Shown: piece after piece, positions 1 to 9,782 of the stretch
Layout: each line of letters starts with the position of its first letter
Position numbering within the stretch: the first letter of the stretch is position 1
Assembly: GCA_019648995.1 (NCBI GenBank)
Contig: BLXT01002152.1
Span: 51,943 to 74,895, forward strand
Length of the DNA stretch: 22,953 bases
Direction: 5' to 3'
Origin: Plakobranchus ocellatus
Taxonomy: Eukaryota; Mollusca; Gastropoda; Plakobranchidae
Notes under the pieces: generated by a model
The model's database searches: none
What the model saw: only the letters and a program-made list of their open reading frames with translations
Told to the model about the DNA's origin: nothing
Program-made: the position numbers and the translations under genes

Positions 1-52
<52 letters not shown>

Positions 53-69
53 CAGTAGTAGTAGTAGTG
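1..69. repeat. (GTA)n trinucleotide microsatellite
   Basis: Nearly perfect GTA/TAG repeats run from the window edge to about position 57, with one interruption (agc) near 50. They then decay into gtg/gat triplets up to about 90. The array is cut by the window edge, so its true length is unknown. No gene is attached to it. Confidence 0.95.
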
Positions 70-429
70 GTGATGGTGGCGATAGTGTTAGTAGTATCAG
101 TGTAATGTCCAGTCCAGATGTGTGTAACATTCGTCATTTTTGTGGTTATGTATTTTAAAATATGCTTTCAGACTTGGCCTGGACACGAAACTGTTTAAAT
201 ACAGCAAATACAATATGTTCAACGCAAATTGATTTTTCTTCTAATAGTAACCCATTGCAGCGCAGACGATCAATCTTATGTGACTTTTAGAAGCTCGAAG
301 GTTTTTTTGTTTTTGTTTTTGTGAGTTGATCAAAAAATGAAATATATAAGATTACGTCGAATATTCTCCAGTTTGGCGATGAGTTTCATCAGTGAAAGGA
401 GAAGACCCGATAGAAACTACAATTGCACT

Positions 430-700
430 ATCAAGGACGCACACATAGATCTGAGAATGCCTCGAGAGTGAACAATCAAGCAGCTGTGAGGAAGAGATCG
501 GCGTGCCAAGCCAATTGACATAGCAAGAGAAGTGAGAATTTCAAAAGAAAGAGTACACTTTATCATCACAGATTTTCTGGAGTAAAAGAAAATGTATGAA
601 AGATGGATTCCGCGAAAAGTTGACTGATGACTTGAAAGTGCAAAAAAAAAAACAAGGTATGCCGAACTCTTGAAGTGATATGCAGAAGAGGGTAAAAAAA
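430..700 (+). mobile_element. Decayed mariner-type transposase fragment
   Basis: From 514 one frame reads IDIAREVRISKERVHFIIT, which has the character of the second helix-turn-helix of mariner transposases (the region usually like IAxxxGISxGSVHxII). A TAA at 583 interrupts it. The same frame then gives MYERWIPRK, matching the family's conserved R-W-[VI]-P-R motif, and after a frame change KLTDDLKVQ follows from about 616. The stop and frame change mark an inactive fossil. The catalytic D,D,D segment is not visible and no terminal inverted repeats were found. The family call rests on motif order recalled from the mariner/Tc1 superfamily. Confidence 0.7.
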
Positions 701-720
701 CTAATCTTCGGTTTCATGAT

Positions 721-2215
721 AAAAATCATGGCCAGTGAGAGAAAAAAAAAAGATCAATAGTGGGCTGTATGTATCAACAATCAATCAATTAACCTTTCAA
801 TTAATCATTTTTCTTACCAGCTTATTCTAATTTTTATTGCAGAGGCCTGGATATTGCCATTGTTCGTTTAATTTTCCCATCACCCTCCTTTACAAAACCG
901 ATTTCTAAAACATACGGTTTGTAGAGGAGAAAGAGGTTTGCATTGGTATATACAAACTATCTAGTTCGGGCGGAGAAAGGGGGGAAGAAAAAAAAGAGAT
1001 CAGTGAGAGGAGAGGGCTAGGTTTGAACATAGTTTTTGGTTTTCCCAATCTAAAACCTGATATTCTGCAGATTCTCTTTGACCACTAATGGTGAGCAGCA
1101 CATATTTTACATGAGTGGTTGCATCAAACGAGCAATTATCCCATCAATCAGTCCATCTATTCCAACATTCTAATCAATAATTTAATTATGTTTGGTCTTT
1201 TACAACGCACCTTCAATATGTTAAGAAAATTTCTTTCAATTGACATGCACTATCCCTACTTCTCTAAGGATGATTTTTTTTTTCTTTTTCATTGATCCGT
1301 CTGATCATTTATGTAAGAAGTAATTTTTTGTCTGTGAATGAGTAAAGACGTAGACTAGGAACGGTTGATATTTTGATTTAGCCTTTACTTTTAATATTAG
1401 TCAAATTCTAAATCAGCCGTGGCCAGGCCTTTTTTTTGGTTGTTTTAGAGTGCTAGTTTGATATTTTAGCTTTGTTTATCTAAGGGTGTATATTACTCAG
1501 GTTTCGGAATAGCCATAACATTGTTTACAGGAAGTTCTTAGATCGCAACCCAGAGACCAGATAAACTTAGTATGCCACTAGAAACTTCTCGATATATTAA
1601 GCAAGGCCATGGATTAAGTATTTGGTTGGTCAATATTTTGAGCTGATTTTGTTTACTTATTGGTATTAATTGTTTGCAATGTATCAGGTTAATTAGCGTA
1701 GGTATCACATAACCAGTCTTTTCTAGAAGCTGCAGGCGCTGGATATAAAAAGCTGGTTGAAGTTGAAGAGATCGCTGGGAGCTAAATTGTCGATATCATC
1801 AGTGATATTTTAGATTTATACTAGATTCTTGAACAAAAACCATGTTCTTCTGAAATTGTTCTTCATTTAGATATATCTCAATCAATAAAATTTTCGTCCA
1901 GCATTCGAAAGCTTGGAATGATTTCTGTTCTTTAGTCTTCTCAAAAGAACTGCTTGTCGCAGGCGGTGTTCAGAGGGACCTATATAACTGAATAGCACAA
2001 AGACATTCGTGACAATTTACCTCTTGCTTTATGAATAATAGTTTATGATAACAATAATTCTTTCTTTTTTCTTTTTAACTTTTCTCCCCTAGTGTTCATT
2101 TAATGGTTTGCGAGCATTCATTATGTCTACTTATTCATTGCTTTTTTTCTGATTTGCAAGTTTCCCAGACTTGTTATTTGTTGCGGCTATTTGTTTTGTT
2201 TTTGAAAGAAAACTA
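721..2215. other. AT-rich intergenic DNA, no supported gene
   Basis: About 1.5 kb of AT-rich sequence with poly-T runs (for example 1272-1286 and 1430-1437). A short plus-strand coding-like patch at about 1722-1785 (AGAGYKKLVEVEEIAGS then TAA) has no convincing partner exons and is left uncalled. Minus-strand ATTAAA at 2099-2104 could serve the gene end at 2216. Confidence 0.5.
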
Positions 2216-2362
2216 TTACTTCTCCTCCTCTGCTCTATTGCTACCTATGTTGGTGCTACTCACGGTATAGCCAGCACCACTGGACCTGTCAGAGGGAAGC
2301 CGCGCACCAGCACTGGACACTTTTGTAGTTTTGTCGCCAGCCTCAAGTTTGACAACAACAGT
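2216..2362 (-). CDS. Putative terminal exon of an unidentified minus-strand gene
   Basis: On the minus strand a possible acceptor (ctctgacctag, ending at 2363) is followed by an open frame of 48 codons and TAA at 2216-2218. It begins TVVVKLEAGDKTTKV and ends GSNRAEEEK. The segment is richer in G+C than its surroundings, and its hydrophilic composition is typical of a real C-terminus. A GTGAGT donor sequence inside it (2258-2263) offers an alternative exit. The frame is closed by a TAG immediately upstream, so this reading needs the acceptor at 2363, or else there is an indel just upstream (see findings). A possible polyadenylation hexamer ATTAAA lies about 110 bp downstream. I do not recognise the protein. 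Confidence 0.45.
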   Translation of the reverse strand, partial: TVVVKLEAGDKTTKVSSAGARLPSDRSSGAGYTVSSTNIGSNRAEEEK

Positions 2363-2569
2363 CTAGGTCAGAGATTTCTGCAGCAGACTGATTTGCGATT
2401 CTAAAGATTGGGAGTAATCTCACAGGTTGAGATCTCATGACCTCCCAAACAGGGTGCTCTGCTGTCTTTGCTTTAAGTTTAGTAGCGTAAAGCAGTACAA
2501 CTAAGACAGTAAGAGTTAGGATTTTTTTACGGCTTACTAAATTTAAAGTGTTTACGCATAGCATCTTAC

Positions 2570-2638
2570 TTTTTGGAAGGAGACGCGGATGATTTGGCCA
2601 TCGTGTCTGCCACTGCATCAGTTACATCATGTGCTTGT
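2570..2638 (-). CDS. Putative internal exon of the same unidentified minus-strand gene
   Basis: A good acceptor (tattgctcactcag) precedes a 69-bp segment. Its only open frame reads QAHDVTDAVADTMAKSSASP and then Lys codons, followed by the donor GTAAGA. The exon would enter with one base and leave with two. If the donor is not used, the frame ends at once in TAA after two Lys codons, so the segment could also be a C-terminus. Its phase does not match the acceptor at 2363. It does match an acceptor at 2401 (cccaatctttag), whose frame reads IANQSAAEISDLD and then stops within seven codons. No upstream partner exon was identified. Confidence 0.4.
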
Positions 2639-3012
2639 CTGAGTGAGCAATAAAACGATGCGCCATCGGTCCAATATTTCTCTGTAGTTTATTCTCCTTA
2701 TTCATTTTTAAACGCCTTTCTATGCAACTTGCAAGTTCCTATTGTTTTTTTCCATGTACTTTTTCAACAATGAGTCTGATGAAAGTACTTCAAATTGCCG
2801 CTATACACAAAAACATAAATTAAAATCTTTTATCAAATACTGTGTCTACTGTCTTTTTCGAATTTCCAACGCTAAACTAGTATGTTATTATAAGTAATGT
2901 TGTTACTCTAGATCACGTTTCTAGCGCTAGCATTTTGACAACTGTTTGGACTTTTTGTACTGGTAAGCTTACGTCTTTGAACTCTAGAAGCTGTAGGTTG
3001 TTGTGACTATAA

Positions 3013-3453
3013 GGCAATCAATCCATAGTGGCAGAAACCTGGTTGATCTCATCGAGTCCATAACCTCTAGCAGTATTAACAGCTGTGTGAAGTAACCGGC
3101 CCATTCAATATCATATAGTGGTAGGGGTGTGGTTTATCTCATCGATTTACCAAACTCCCTCCTCTTCCCATGCAGCCGAATGAAGTAATCAATCCATCAA
3201 CACTCATAGTGGTAGAGACCTGGTTTATCTCATCAATTTATCAACCTCTCACTTCTTCCCATACCAGCTGTATGAAGTAACCAGTCCATTCAATGTCTTG
3301 ATGGTAGAGACCAGGTCTATCTCATCAATTTATCAACCTCTCACTTCTTCCCATATTAGCTGTATGAAGTAACCAGTCTATTCAATGTCATTATGGTAGA
3401 GACCTGGATTATCGCATCAATTTATTACCCTTTCACTTCTCACTACCAGCTGT
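3013..3453. repeat. Tandem repeat, about 92-bp unit, about five copies
   Basis: The motif ggtagagacctgg recurs (with variants) at 3030, 3120, 3211, 3303 and 3395, giving spacings of 90, 91, 92 and 92 bp. Each unit also contains tatctcatcaatttatcaac, cacttcttcccat, and agctgtatgaagtaaccagt. The right-hand three units are most alike and the leftmost is the most diverged, which suggests growth from the right side. Nothing indicates coding function. Confidence 0.9.
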
Positions 3454-3539
3454 TAAAAAGAAATTATGTCCAAAGTAAATAAGTGTTTTTCTTATGTTAT
3501 CATTATCATGTTTTCCAAGTCTTTTTTTTTTTTTTTTAC

Positions 3540-3720
3540 CAAACGCGTTGGTGGTGCAGTGCTTTGCAAGTATGTCCTGGTGTCAACGATCTTCTGTCAA
3601 GGTTAATGGATAGCAGTGCTCTTTCTTCTGGGGCACCTGGGTTCAAATACCTCTCAAGGCATCTCGATTCGGTTAGGATCTCTTTGAGATTCCATCCAGT
3701 ACTTTGATGGCGAGGGGCTT
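3540..3720 (+). mobile_element. tRNA-derived SINE-like element
   Basis: A moderately GC-rich segment follows a run of about 17 T. It contains GGTTAATGGATAGCAGTGC, resembling a pol III A box, and GGGTTCAAATACC, a good B box, at about 3640-3652, spaced as in tRNA-derived SINEs. The sequence before the A-box-like part (ggtggtgcagtgctttgc) may be a second tRNA-like head or an older insertion. Short ORFs on both strands are by-products. Confidence 0.55.
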
Positions 3721-4560
3721 GCAAACTTGCTTTGACACATAAAATTATATGGATATTGTTGCAAGGTTAAACTTGCTATAGGTTTTTGGGCTCAACAAAG
3801 TTATAAAACCAGCAATTACAATATGTCCTTATTCTTTTTGTTGTAAGTTTTACGTTATTGCTACTGCTATAAAGATAGCTTTGCTATTATTATAGGAAGT
3901 AAGGCTGAGAATTACCTTGAGCATAGTACAATGATTAAACATGGTCCAGAGATACATATATTTCTTAAACATCTAATCATACAGTCCTCTGTACAGCGCA
4001 TATCTTGGATAACAAAAATATTTTATTGAAGATGTTATCTCCTCGTGTAGCAGACTATCTTCAGATATCACACATGTTAAGCATTTTTGTCAAAAGTTCA
4101 CTAACAATAAAATTGCAGTTCAATAGTAACTTCAAGATCCCCGAGCAATCACAAGGCCGACCAGTTCTTTATAATAAAAGAAATGGCAAGTTCTTACACA
4201 ATTAGAACTAAGTTCAAATGACAATAGCAATTGCCTGGATGAGTCAAATTTGTTTTTACTGTGCTTGACATATTATTATTGCTTTAAAAATTATAATTCT
4301 GCAACTTTAGTTACGAGGCTGGGAACTGCTTTTAGTTTTTGCACAGTCCTCCTGGAATAATTATAATAAAATTTTATTAAACAATTTTGTCTTAGTAATA
4401 CAGAAGGCAAACGTTATGCTACCACGCTAAGTATTTCATTTTCAACCCTCAGTGAAACGTAAGATTTCATTTCATGTTTATTGACTTTAATAATGTCCTG
4501 GCAAAACCTGGAATCTAAAAAAAAAAAAAAAAATTAGAGTTTTAGATTTAGAACTTTACA
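3721..4560. other. Non-coding AT-rich stretch
   Basis: Only short chance ORFs are seen, for example one of 66 codons at 4005-4205 without exon-like composition or splice signals. A poly-A run sits at 4518-4533. Confidence 0.5.
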
Positions 4561-4573
4561 TTTTCATATCTGC

Positions 4574-4699
4574 ATGAATTGTACCGAAGGTTTACCAGCC
4601 TTTGCCAATGTACTAAGCTCTGTGGGCTCAAGGGAGCTGATGAGAACTGATGATAATGTGAGAAACATGTTTAAGAAACATGTACTTATACTGATGTGA
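4574..4699 (+). other. Coding-like patch of uncertain strand
   Basis: On the plus strand an ATG opens 41 codons that read plausibly (MNCTEGLPAFANVLSSVGS near the start, MRTDDNVRNMFKKHV near the end). They stop at TGA 4697-4699, which overlaps an AATAAA hexamer at 4699-4704. On the minus strand the same DNA reads LEPTELSTLAKAG between an AG acceptor and a GTAAAC donor. Both cannot be right, and neither has a visible partner exon. It is recorded only as a compositional patch. Confidence 0.2.
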
Positions 4700-6517
4700 A
4701 TAAATGTCAAGGTTTGAGATGTTGTAACCCACTCTACTGTTTGTTTCACAGCCTTTCTATGTTTTTTTCCTCAGCACAAGAATAAAGCCCTCTCTCACAG
4801 ATCTCATCATATCAAACCCATGCAATCTTTGAGCAACCAATCACTTTCACAACAAAGTAAAAGTTACAAATGTGTTATTTAATAGTCAAAAATTATTCCA
4901 CCTATTAGTTAAAATTACCCCTTACAGTCACAGAGGAGGCAAAACAGTGAATAGTCAGACACTTTAATAATTTTTATAATTTGTTTTATTCATCTTCAAA
5001 GTGTGAAAATTCACAACACTTTTTCATAGAACAGATAAAGATCTTTTTTTTTTTCTTTTGTTAAAATCTAAAAAACGTAATACTTCATGAAAATGCCCAT
5101 CAAGTACAAATATAGATTTATTCTAAAAGAAAATGAAAGTATTAGTAGATCAGCAGGCTCACAAAATGTGTAAACATACATACAGTGTGTATGGGCAATC
5201 TCTACAATTAGCATATGTGATAAAATCATTCATGATGTCAAAACTAGGAATACACACAGCACAAACACTTACATTTCTTTGCTCTATAATAAATAAATAT
5301 ACACATCTATTTTAGTGTTTATATATAAAATATCTCCAAATGTTATAAATATATTTGAAAAAAATGAAACATTCAAAAAAAAAATCCTATTGAAATTCAA
5401 AAACTAGAAATTCATTGAATTCAGAATCAATGGCATCATACTAACTACAGTACTATGTCTTCAGACCAGTCTTGATGAGTTGGATGCTGAAAATGTAATT
5501 TCAAGAAGATATTTTCCTTCTTTAACACTTTCTGACAAATTGTCAGAAGTCGACAATGAGATTTAAAAATCACTACCAGTACCTGCTAAATGATGCTTTT
5601 TGTATAATGCCTACAACTCCTGAAAATTTGATGTTGAAAACATTTTCATTACTTTATTTCTGTCACTTCTGTAATTTCTCCATGAGAAATGTGCGCTGAG
5701 GGACATTTTGTCCTTTACATGGCCTTGTCACAACAACAACAAAAAAATTCAAATGAATTTTTTTTAAACAGCCTTTTGAGTTCTGCAGACAATCAAAATA
5801 CAGTGGAAACCAAAGGAACTCTTCTCAGGAAAAAAAATCATTGTAAAAGCTTGAAACTCTTTCTTTTGAATTTGCAATAGTTGACCCAACCAGAGTGCAT
5901 TCAAGAGCTAACAATTGTTGATTAGCTTAAGCAGGTTACAAAGTAATCATACAATTTTATTTCCACAATACAGCTTTCAATCATATTCATGACAAAAACG
6001 TATTTTTATGTAACTTCACCTAGTAAAAATACATAATCAATATACAAGCATTTTTTTTTTATGTCATGAAACCAGCCCAAGTGAGTCACAGGTAGCATTT
6101 CAAACATTTTGAACCATTGACGTATCTTTTCAAAAATACTGGAAGCTTTTCAATTATTTTTTTTTTCTCCTAAATAGTAATACTACAGTCAAATAAATAT
6201 ATACAAGAAGGAACTAGGCTTTTTCGCAATGGTATTATTGCACCTTCTGACTCACTAGGACTGGTCCTAAGAGCAAGGTTTTTGTAAATCGTTTTTATTT
6301 TTTAAAATCATCATAAATCTGCAATAGAAACATAAAAATCAGGTATTACTTTTTGGCTAGTGATTGAATTAAGTAGTGGACGCCATGCAATACATCACAA
6401 CCTCATGATGTCTCTGATTATATATGCTCAAGAACTGCTCAGGCAAGGTAACAAAGCTTGTTTATAAATTATAGACATCAAAAACTGGCCATCAACCACC
6501 TGGGCCTTTTTTTCTTT
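4700..6517. other. AT-rich non-coding stretch
   Basis: About 1.8 kb of very AT-rich DNA with many homopolymer A/T runs and no exon-like segment on either strand. It is likely intergenic, or part of a long 3' untranslated region. Confidence 0.45.
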
Positions 6518-6537
6518 GCACCTGGCCTCCCAGGTGC
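6518..6537. repeat. Perfect inverted repeat (hairpin)
   Basis: GCACCTGG and CCAGGTGC form a perfect 8-bp stem around the 4-base loop CCTC. One more T-A pair outside (6517/6538) makes it nine. It is GC-rich in an AT-rich setting. No poly-T terminator context or gene explains it. Confidence 0.7.
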
Positions 6538-7666
6538 ACTCTAACCTTTCAAATACCTAACAGGTGTGTTTCAGTGTTCCTGCACGTGCCTTTACCTACT
6601 CTCTATTTTCTTCTTAAGCACATAAATTACAGCATTGTTTAGAAGCAATTAGTATATTGTCATATGCACTAAACAAATGACAGCTTTCAGTAAACTGTGT
6701 TCTCTTTCACCCATCCAATTTGAATACAATCACTATCAGTGTTTAGTCATGTCAAATGGGACCTTTCTTCTTTTGAATACTTTTAGTTTTTCCTCCTGTT
6801 ATATTGTGTATTCAAACTCTTAAGTGATAGGTTGGGAAATTCTAATACCAGCATATATATATGTGGATACTGTAGTTTGTTGGTCTCTTTGTCAAGTGAT
6901 GTATACAGTCAGCTCTGTATGATGTACAGGCATCACAAGTTCAGTCGCCCTCGGGGCATGAGGTCAAAGAGGGAAAAAAAGACAAGTTTCAGCAGATAAT
7001 CTTGGGAAAAAAATTGGGAGTTCTATAGAACTGCAGTGAACTTAAATTGAATTTTGTTTTTTAATTCCAGAGTCTCAGCCCTGACTTTTCTGAATGGATG
7101 AAATGGAAAGCAAAAAAAACAGTGGTTGATTAAAAAGCTAGATTCCATTTGGTACTACATGAACTAAGAAGTTTCAAGGCCAGAAAAAAAGTTCGGTACA
7201 TGTGGGTATCTTTATTGTGGATGTTTTTTATGTTGTTGTTTTTTTCCATCATTATCTTTAACAATGGGAGAATTTTATCTACGATAATTTCTAAGGGCTA
7301 TTTTAAATGCTAATGATCTCCGTCTATCAAGGACACCTAAAAAAAAAAAATATTGAATTACTGTAATTAAATAAAAATAAAAATAAACATTTCAACGATA
7401 AATGCACATTTGAGACCAGAATTTCCAGCACATTTTCAAAAACAAACAAAAAAAAAAAACCCGATATATAACCAATTTGATGGGTGCTGCCATCCTGTTG
7501 TTGGCAACCAGCTGCGGCAAGCAAAGAATAAAATGAAACTGCAAAATGATGATGGAACATCCAAAATTTTTCTCAAAAAAAAAAAAGAAAGGAAAGTTTT
7601 TTCTTGGGAATTGCAGATGCCTGTAATAAGAAAAAAATTTTAATTTTAAATTGTTTTTATGTAAAA
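6538..7666. other. AT-rich non-coding stretch
   Basis: No exon-like segment was found. ORFs at 7327-7712 on both strands are driven by poly-A/poly-T runs and are not credible proteins. A small GC-rich patch near 6940-6965 is too short to call. Confidence 0.45.
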
Positions 7667-7829
7667 TACGAGTTTGATTTGTTTTTTTTTTTTTTTTACA
7701 TAGCCAGTCCACAACAATGTGATCTCAGACTTTCAAGCCAGAGTGCCGGTGGCACAGTTTGAACCCACAATAGAAGGGTTCCTGTAGATTTCAGGGCAGA
7801 CTCACTATCCCCTGTGCCACCGTTGTCCC
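7667..7829 (-). mobile_element. tRNA-derived SINE with poly(A) tail and target duplication
   Basis: Read on the minus strand it starts GGGACAACGGTGGCACAGGG (A-box-like GGTGGCACAGGGGATAG) and carries the B-box-like GGGTTCAAACT near 7759-7769. It continues through a tRNA-unrelated body with CTGAGATCACA and ends in a poly-A tail (plus-strand T run at 7681-7697). The 11-bp sequence TTTATGTAAAA lies immediately on both sides, at 7656-7666 and 7830-7840, as expected of a target-site duplication. Degenerate relatives occur at 14169-14290 and 18672-18735. The intact duplication suggests a fairly recent insertion. Confidence 0.8.
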
Positions 7830-7840
7830 TTTATGTAAAA

Positions 7841-8350
7841 AAACAAAGATGAAGAAACCTTTCTGAAAAATCCTACTAAACTAAAGCATCACCAAACCAA
7901 ACAATCTCAGAATGTTGTGCTGTTCTATAAATTATGGGAACATACTTGTAGTCATATGCTCGTAATCATTTGGTATTGTTTTTACTTAATACACATTGAC
8001 AACATACACATGGAAACAAAACAAGAGATGCGTAGTGTTGAAACAAGCTCAAACCCTGGGTGATGATGATTTCACAGATTTTCTACAAGGTGAAGTTTTC
8101 TTTACAAGAACAAAGCCAACAATTCAGCAGCAGAGACAAGATTAATACAGAATTTCTTTTCTTCAACTCATTTTTCTAGTCATGGCTTTTTACTACTGCA
8201 ATCAATTTTTTTTTTTTATAAAGGAAAACAAATACTTTGTTAAACAATTCAAGTCCACGAGAAGTAAAAAAAAAAATTTTTCCCTCTGAATTGCCCATCA
8301 AGATAAAGAGAGAAAGAAATTGAATAAAAACTCTCCAAAACACAAAGCAA
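7841..8350. other. Region downstream of the main gene, no feature seen
   Basis: AT-rich sequence with no supported exon. A plus-strand open patch at 8033-8150 has a reasonable composition but no splice sites or start, and is not called. Confidence 0.4.
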
Positions 8351-8370
8351 CCAGGTTATCTTTAGAGAAT

Positions 8371-8376
8371 TTTATT
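8371..8376 (-). promoter_or_regulatory. Candidate poly(A) signal AATAAA of the main gene
   Basis: Plus-strand TTTATT is AATAAA on the minus strand. On that strand it is followed within about 15-35 bases by GT-rich sequence (ggttgctttgtgttttgg), a typical downstream element. It lies 325 bp past the stop of the alternative terminal exon (8701) and about 1.05 kb past the stop at 9429, so it could serve both ends. Confidence 0.45.
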
Positions 8377-8700
8377 TCAATAATTCTGTGGAACAAGAAA
8401 ACCCAGAAACTCATGGTCACAGCTCAGGTTTGTTTGGGAATTTCTTCACTCCCAAAATGAAGCACTCTATACTTTGAGCTCCATTTTTACTTAATACAAC
8501 CGCAAAAGTTTCTGCACGACACTTAAGACTGATTGTTTTATAATACATTCTCATTTTTTACATCACTCCTTAGTTTCTTTTTTTTTCTTTCTTTTGAATA
8601 AAACGGAGTCAAATTTATCACAACCCAATAAATTACAATTCAAATATAATGCAACCTTAGGCAGACAAGTTTTCACAACACAGAATTCAGATCTAATGCT

Positions 8701-8785
8701 TCATAGTGGCACCGTTTGGTCTTTGTCATTTTGCCAGTCTTTGGCCAACAAAGTCTTCAATCTATCAGGATATAGGGCTGCTGGG
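8701..8785 (-). CDS. Putative alternative terminal exon of the PCM1-like gene
   Basis: A strong acceptor (cctttttttgttttcag, AG at 8786-8787) leads into 85 bp. With one leading base to complete a codon, they read PAALYPDRLKTLLAKDWQND and seven more residues to a TGA at 8701-8703. The charged, Trp-containing composition looks like real protein. Exons ending with two codon bases could join it in frame. In the main gene these are e9 (ending 10940), e8 (12493) and e3 (18154), so an isoform that skips e10 and e11 is possible. A weaker candidate exon between them at 9008-9061 (acceptor cttttcttctag, donor GTAAAC, same phases) is possible too. Transcript evidence is needed to decide. Confidence 0.5.
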
Positions 8786-8936
8786 CTGAAAACAAAAAAA
8801 GGAAGAAACTCCCATCTTTTCTGATTTTAACTTCAGTGTCTTTGATTCAAAGATAAGGCTTTTGATTTACATCAGTTGTCAGTGCCTGTGTATTTACACG
8901 CACTGCTATCAAAACATAGAAACTTAAAAAGAAAAA

Positions 8937-8962
8937 ATATATATATATATATATATATATAA
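8937..8962. repeat. (AT)n microsatellite
   Basis: About twelve AT units lie in the presumed 3' untranslated region of the minus-strand gene, between the stop at 9429 and the poly(A) signal at 8371. Confidence 0.95.
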
Positions 8963-9428
8963 ATCACTTGTTTTCAACAGCTGGTACAATGCCTTAAAAC
9001 TGTTTACCACTGTCTCAAGCATGAAACAGCACATTCAATCTTCATCATATAATCTTTCCATCTAGAAGAAAAGTCTGCAGACGATGTAGAGAAAAATAAA
9101 AGAAAGCACACTTTATGTAGCTATCTCTAAGACAGTTGTATTCAAACTGTTATCCTGCCCTCCTTAAAATATTTGCTTTGATCACTACAGTTCTCATCAA
9201 GCACCTCATAAAAAAAAGTCAGACATCTACTGTCTTCAATGGTTTTCCATATCACAAATCAATCCATTTTTTTTTTTTCATGCGGCATGCATTGTACTGC
9301 ATGCAATTCATTCCATTAGCACAACCAAATTCTTGTGCCATTTTATCTCCAGAGAAGCCCATGGACTCCGGTCCTGATTTTTTCCCCTGTAGCATTGCCC
9401 TGAGAGGGTCCCTATAGATTCACCTCTT

Positions 9429-9782
9429 CTATTTCCAAACAGGCCCACTGGCTCCACCCCCACCCTTAGCCCCGCCCCCAGTGGCCTTGCCCTGAGAAGT
9501 CCCCACTGATCCCGCCTTCTTGTCCTTGACATGTCCCTCCCCTTGATGATGTGAGTGGTTATTATGGTGGTTGTGTGGATGTTGATGATTATGATGCAAT
9601 GCGGCTGTCAGTGTTGTCCCCACAGAAGCCTTGCCACTTCCTGCCACCTTACGCCTGGCAGACGCTGCTGCCCCTGGGCCACTCCCAGGGCCACTTCCCA
9701 GGCCACTCCCCACTCGGCCTGAGGAAGCTTTGTCGACTAGAGATGTGTCAGGGTTTGCAGATAAATTCAGGTCTCCAGACGA
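9429..9782 (-). CDS. Exon e11: C-terminal Gly/His-rich tail of the PCM1-like protein
   Basis: The acceptor ttttccacacag (AG at 9783-9784) opens in phase 0, matching the phase-0 end of e10. The exon encodes 117 residues and a TAG at 9429-9431. It begins SSGDLNLSANPDTSLVDK, continues with a GSG-repeat stretch (GSGLGSGPGSGPG) and a basic ARRKVAGSGK, then a His/Asn-rich run (LHHNHQHPHNHHNNHSHH). It ends in a Lys/Gly-rich tail closing GPVWK. The segment is low-complexity and probably disordered; the His run might bind metal, but that is inference. Vertebrate PCM1 continues for well over a thousand residues beyond the comparable coiled-coil region, so this ending would be short for the family. It could be one isoform, a lineage-specific form, or a sign that the family call is wrong. 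Confidence 0.8.
   Translation of the reverse strand, partial: SSGDLNLSANPDTSLVDKASSGRVGSGLGSGPGSGPGAAASARRKVAGSGKASVGTTLTAALHHNHQHPHNHHNNHSHHQGEGHVKDKKAGSVGTSQGKATGGGAKGGGGASGPVWK

Noticed and set aside
3013-3453. CRISPR-like array
   Set aside because: The units are contiguous and diverge throughout; there are no constant repeats with unique spacers, and the context is eukaryotic.
7327-7712. Three overlapping ORFs of 77-106 codons
   Set aside because: They are driven by poly-A/poly-T runs (Lys or Phe strings), overlap each other on both strands, and have no start or splice context.
8033-8150. Plus-strand open patch (TLGDDDFTDFLQGEV)
   Set aside because: It has an attractive composition but no ATG, no splice borders and no partner exons; it probably lies downstream of the main gene's poly(A) site.
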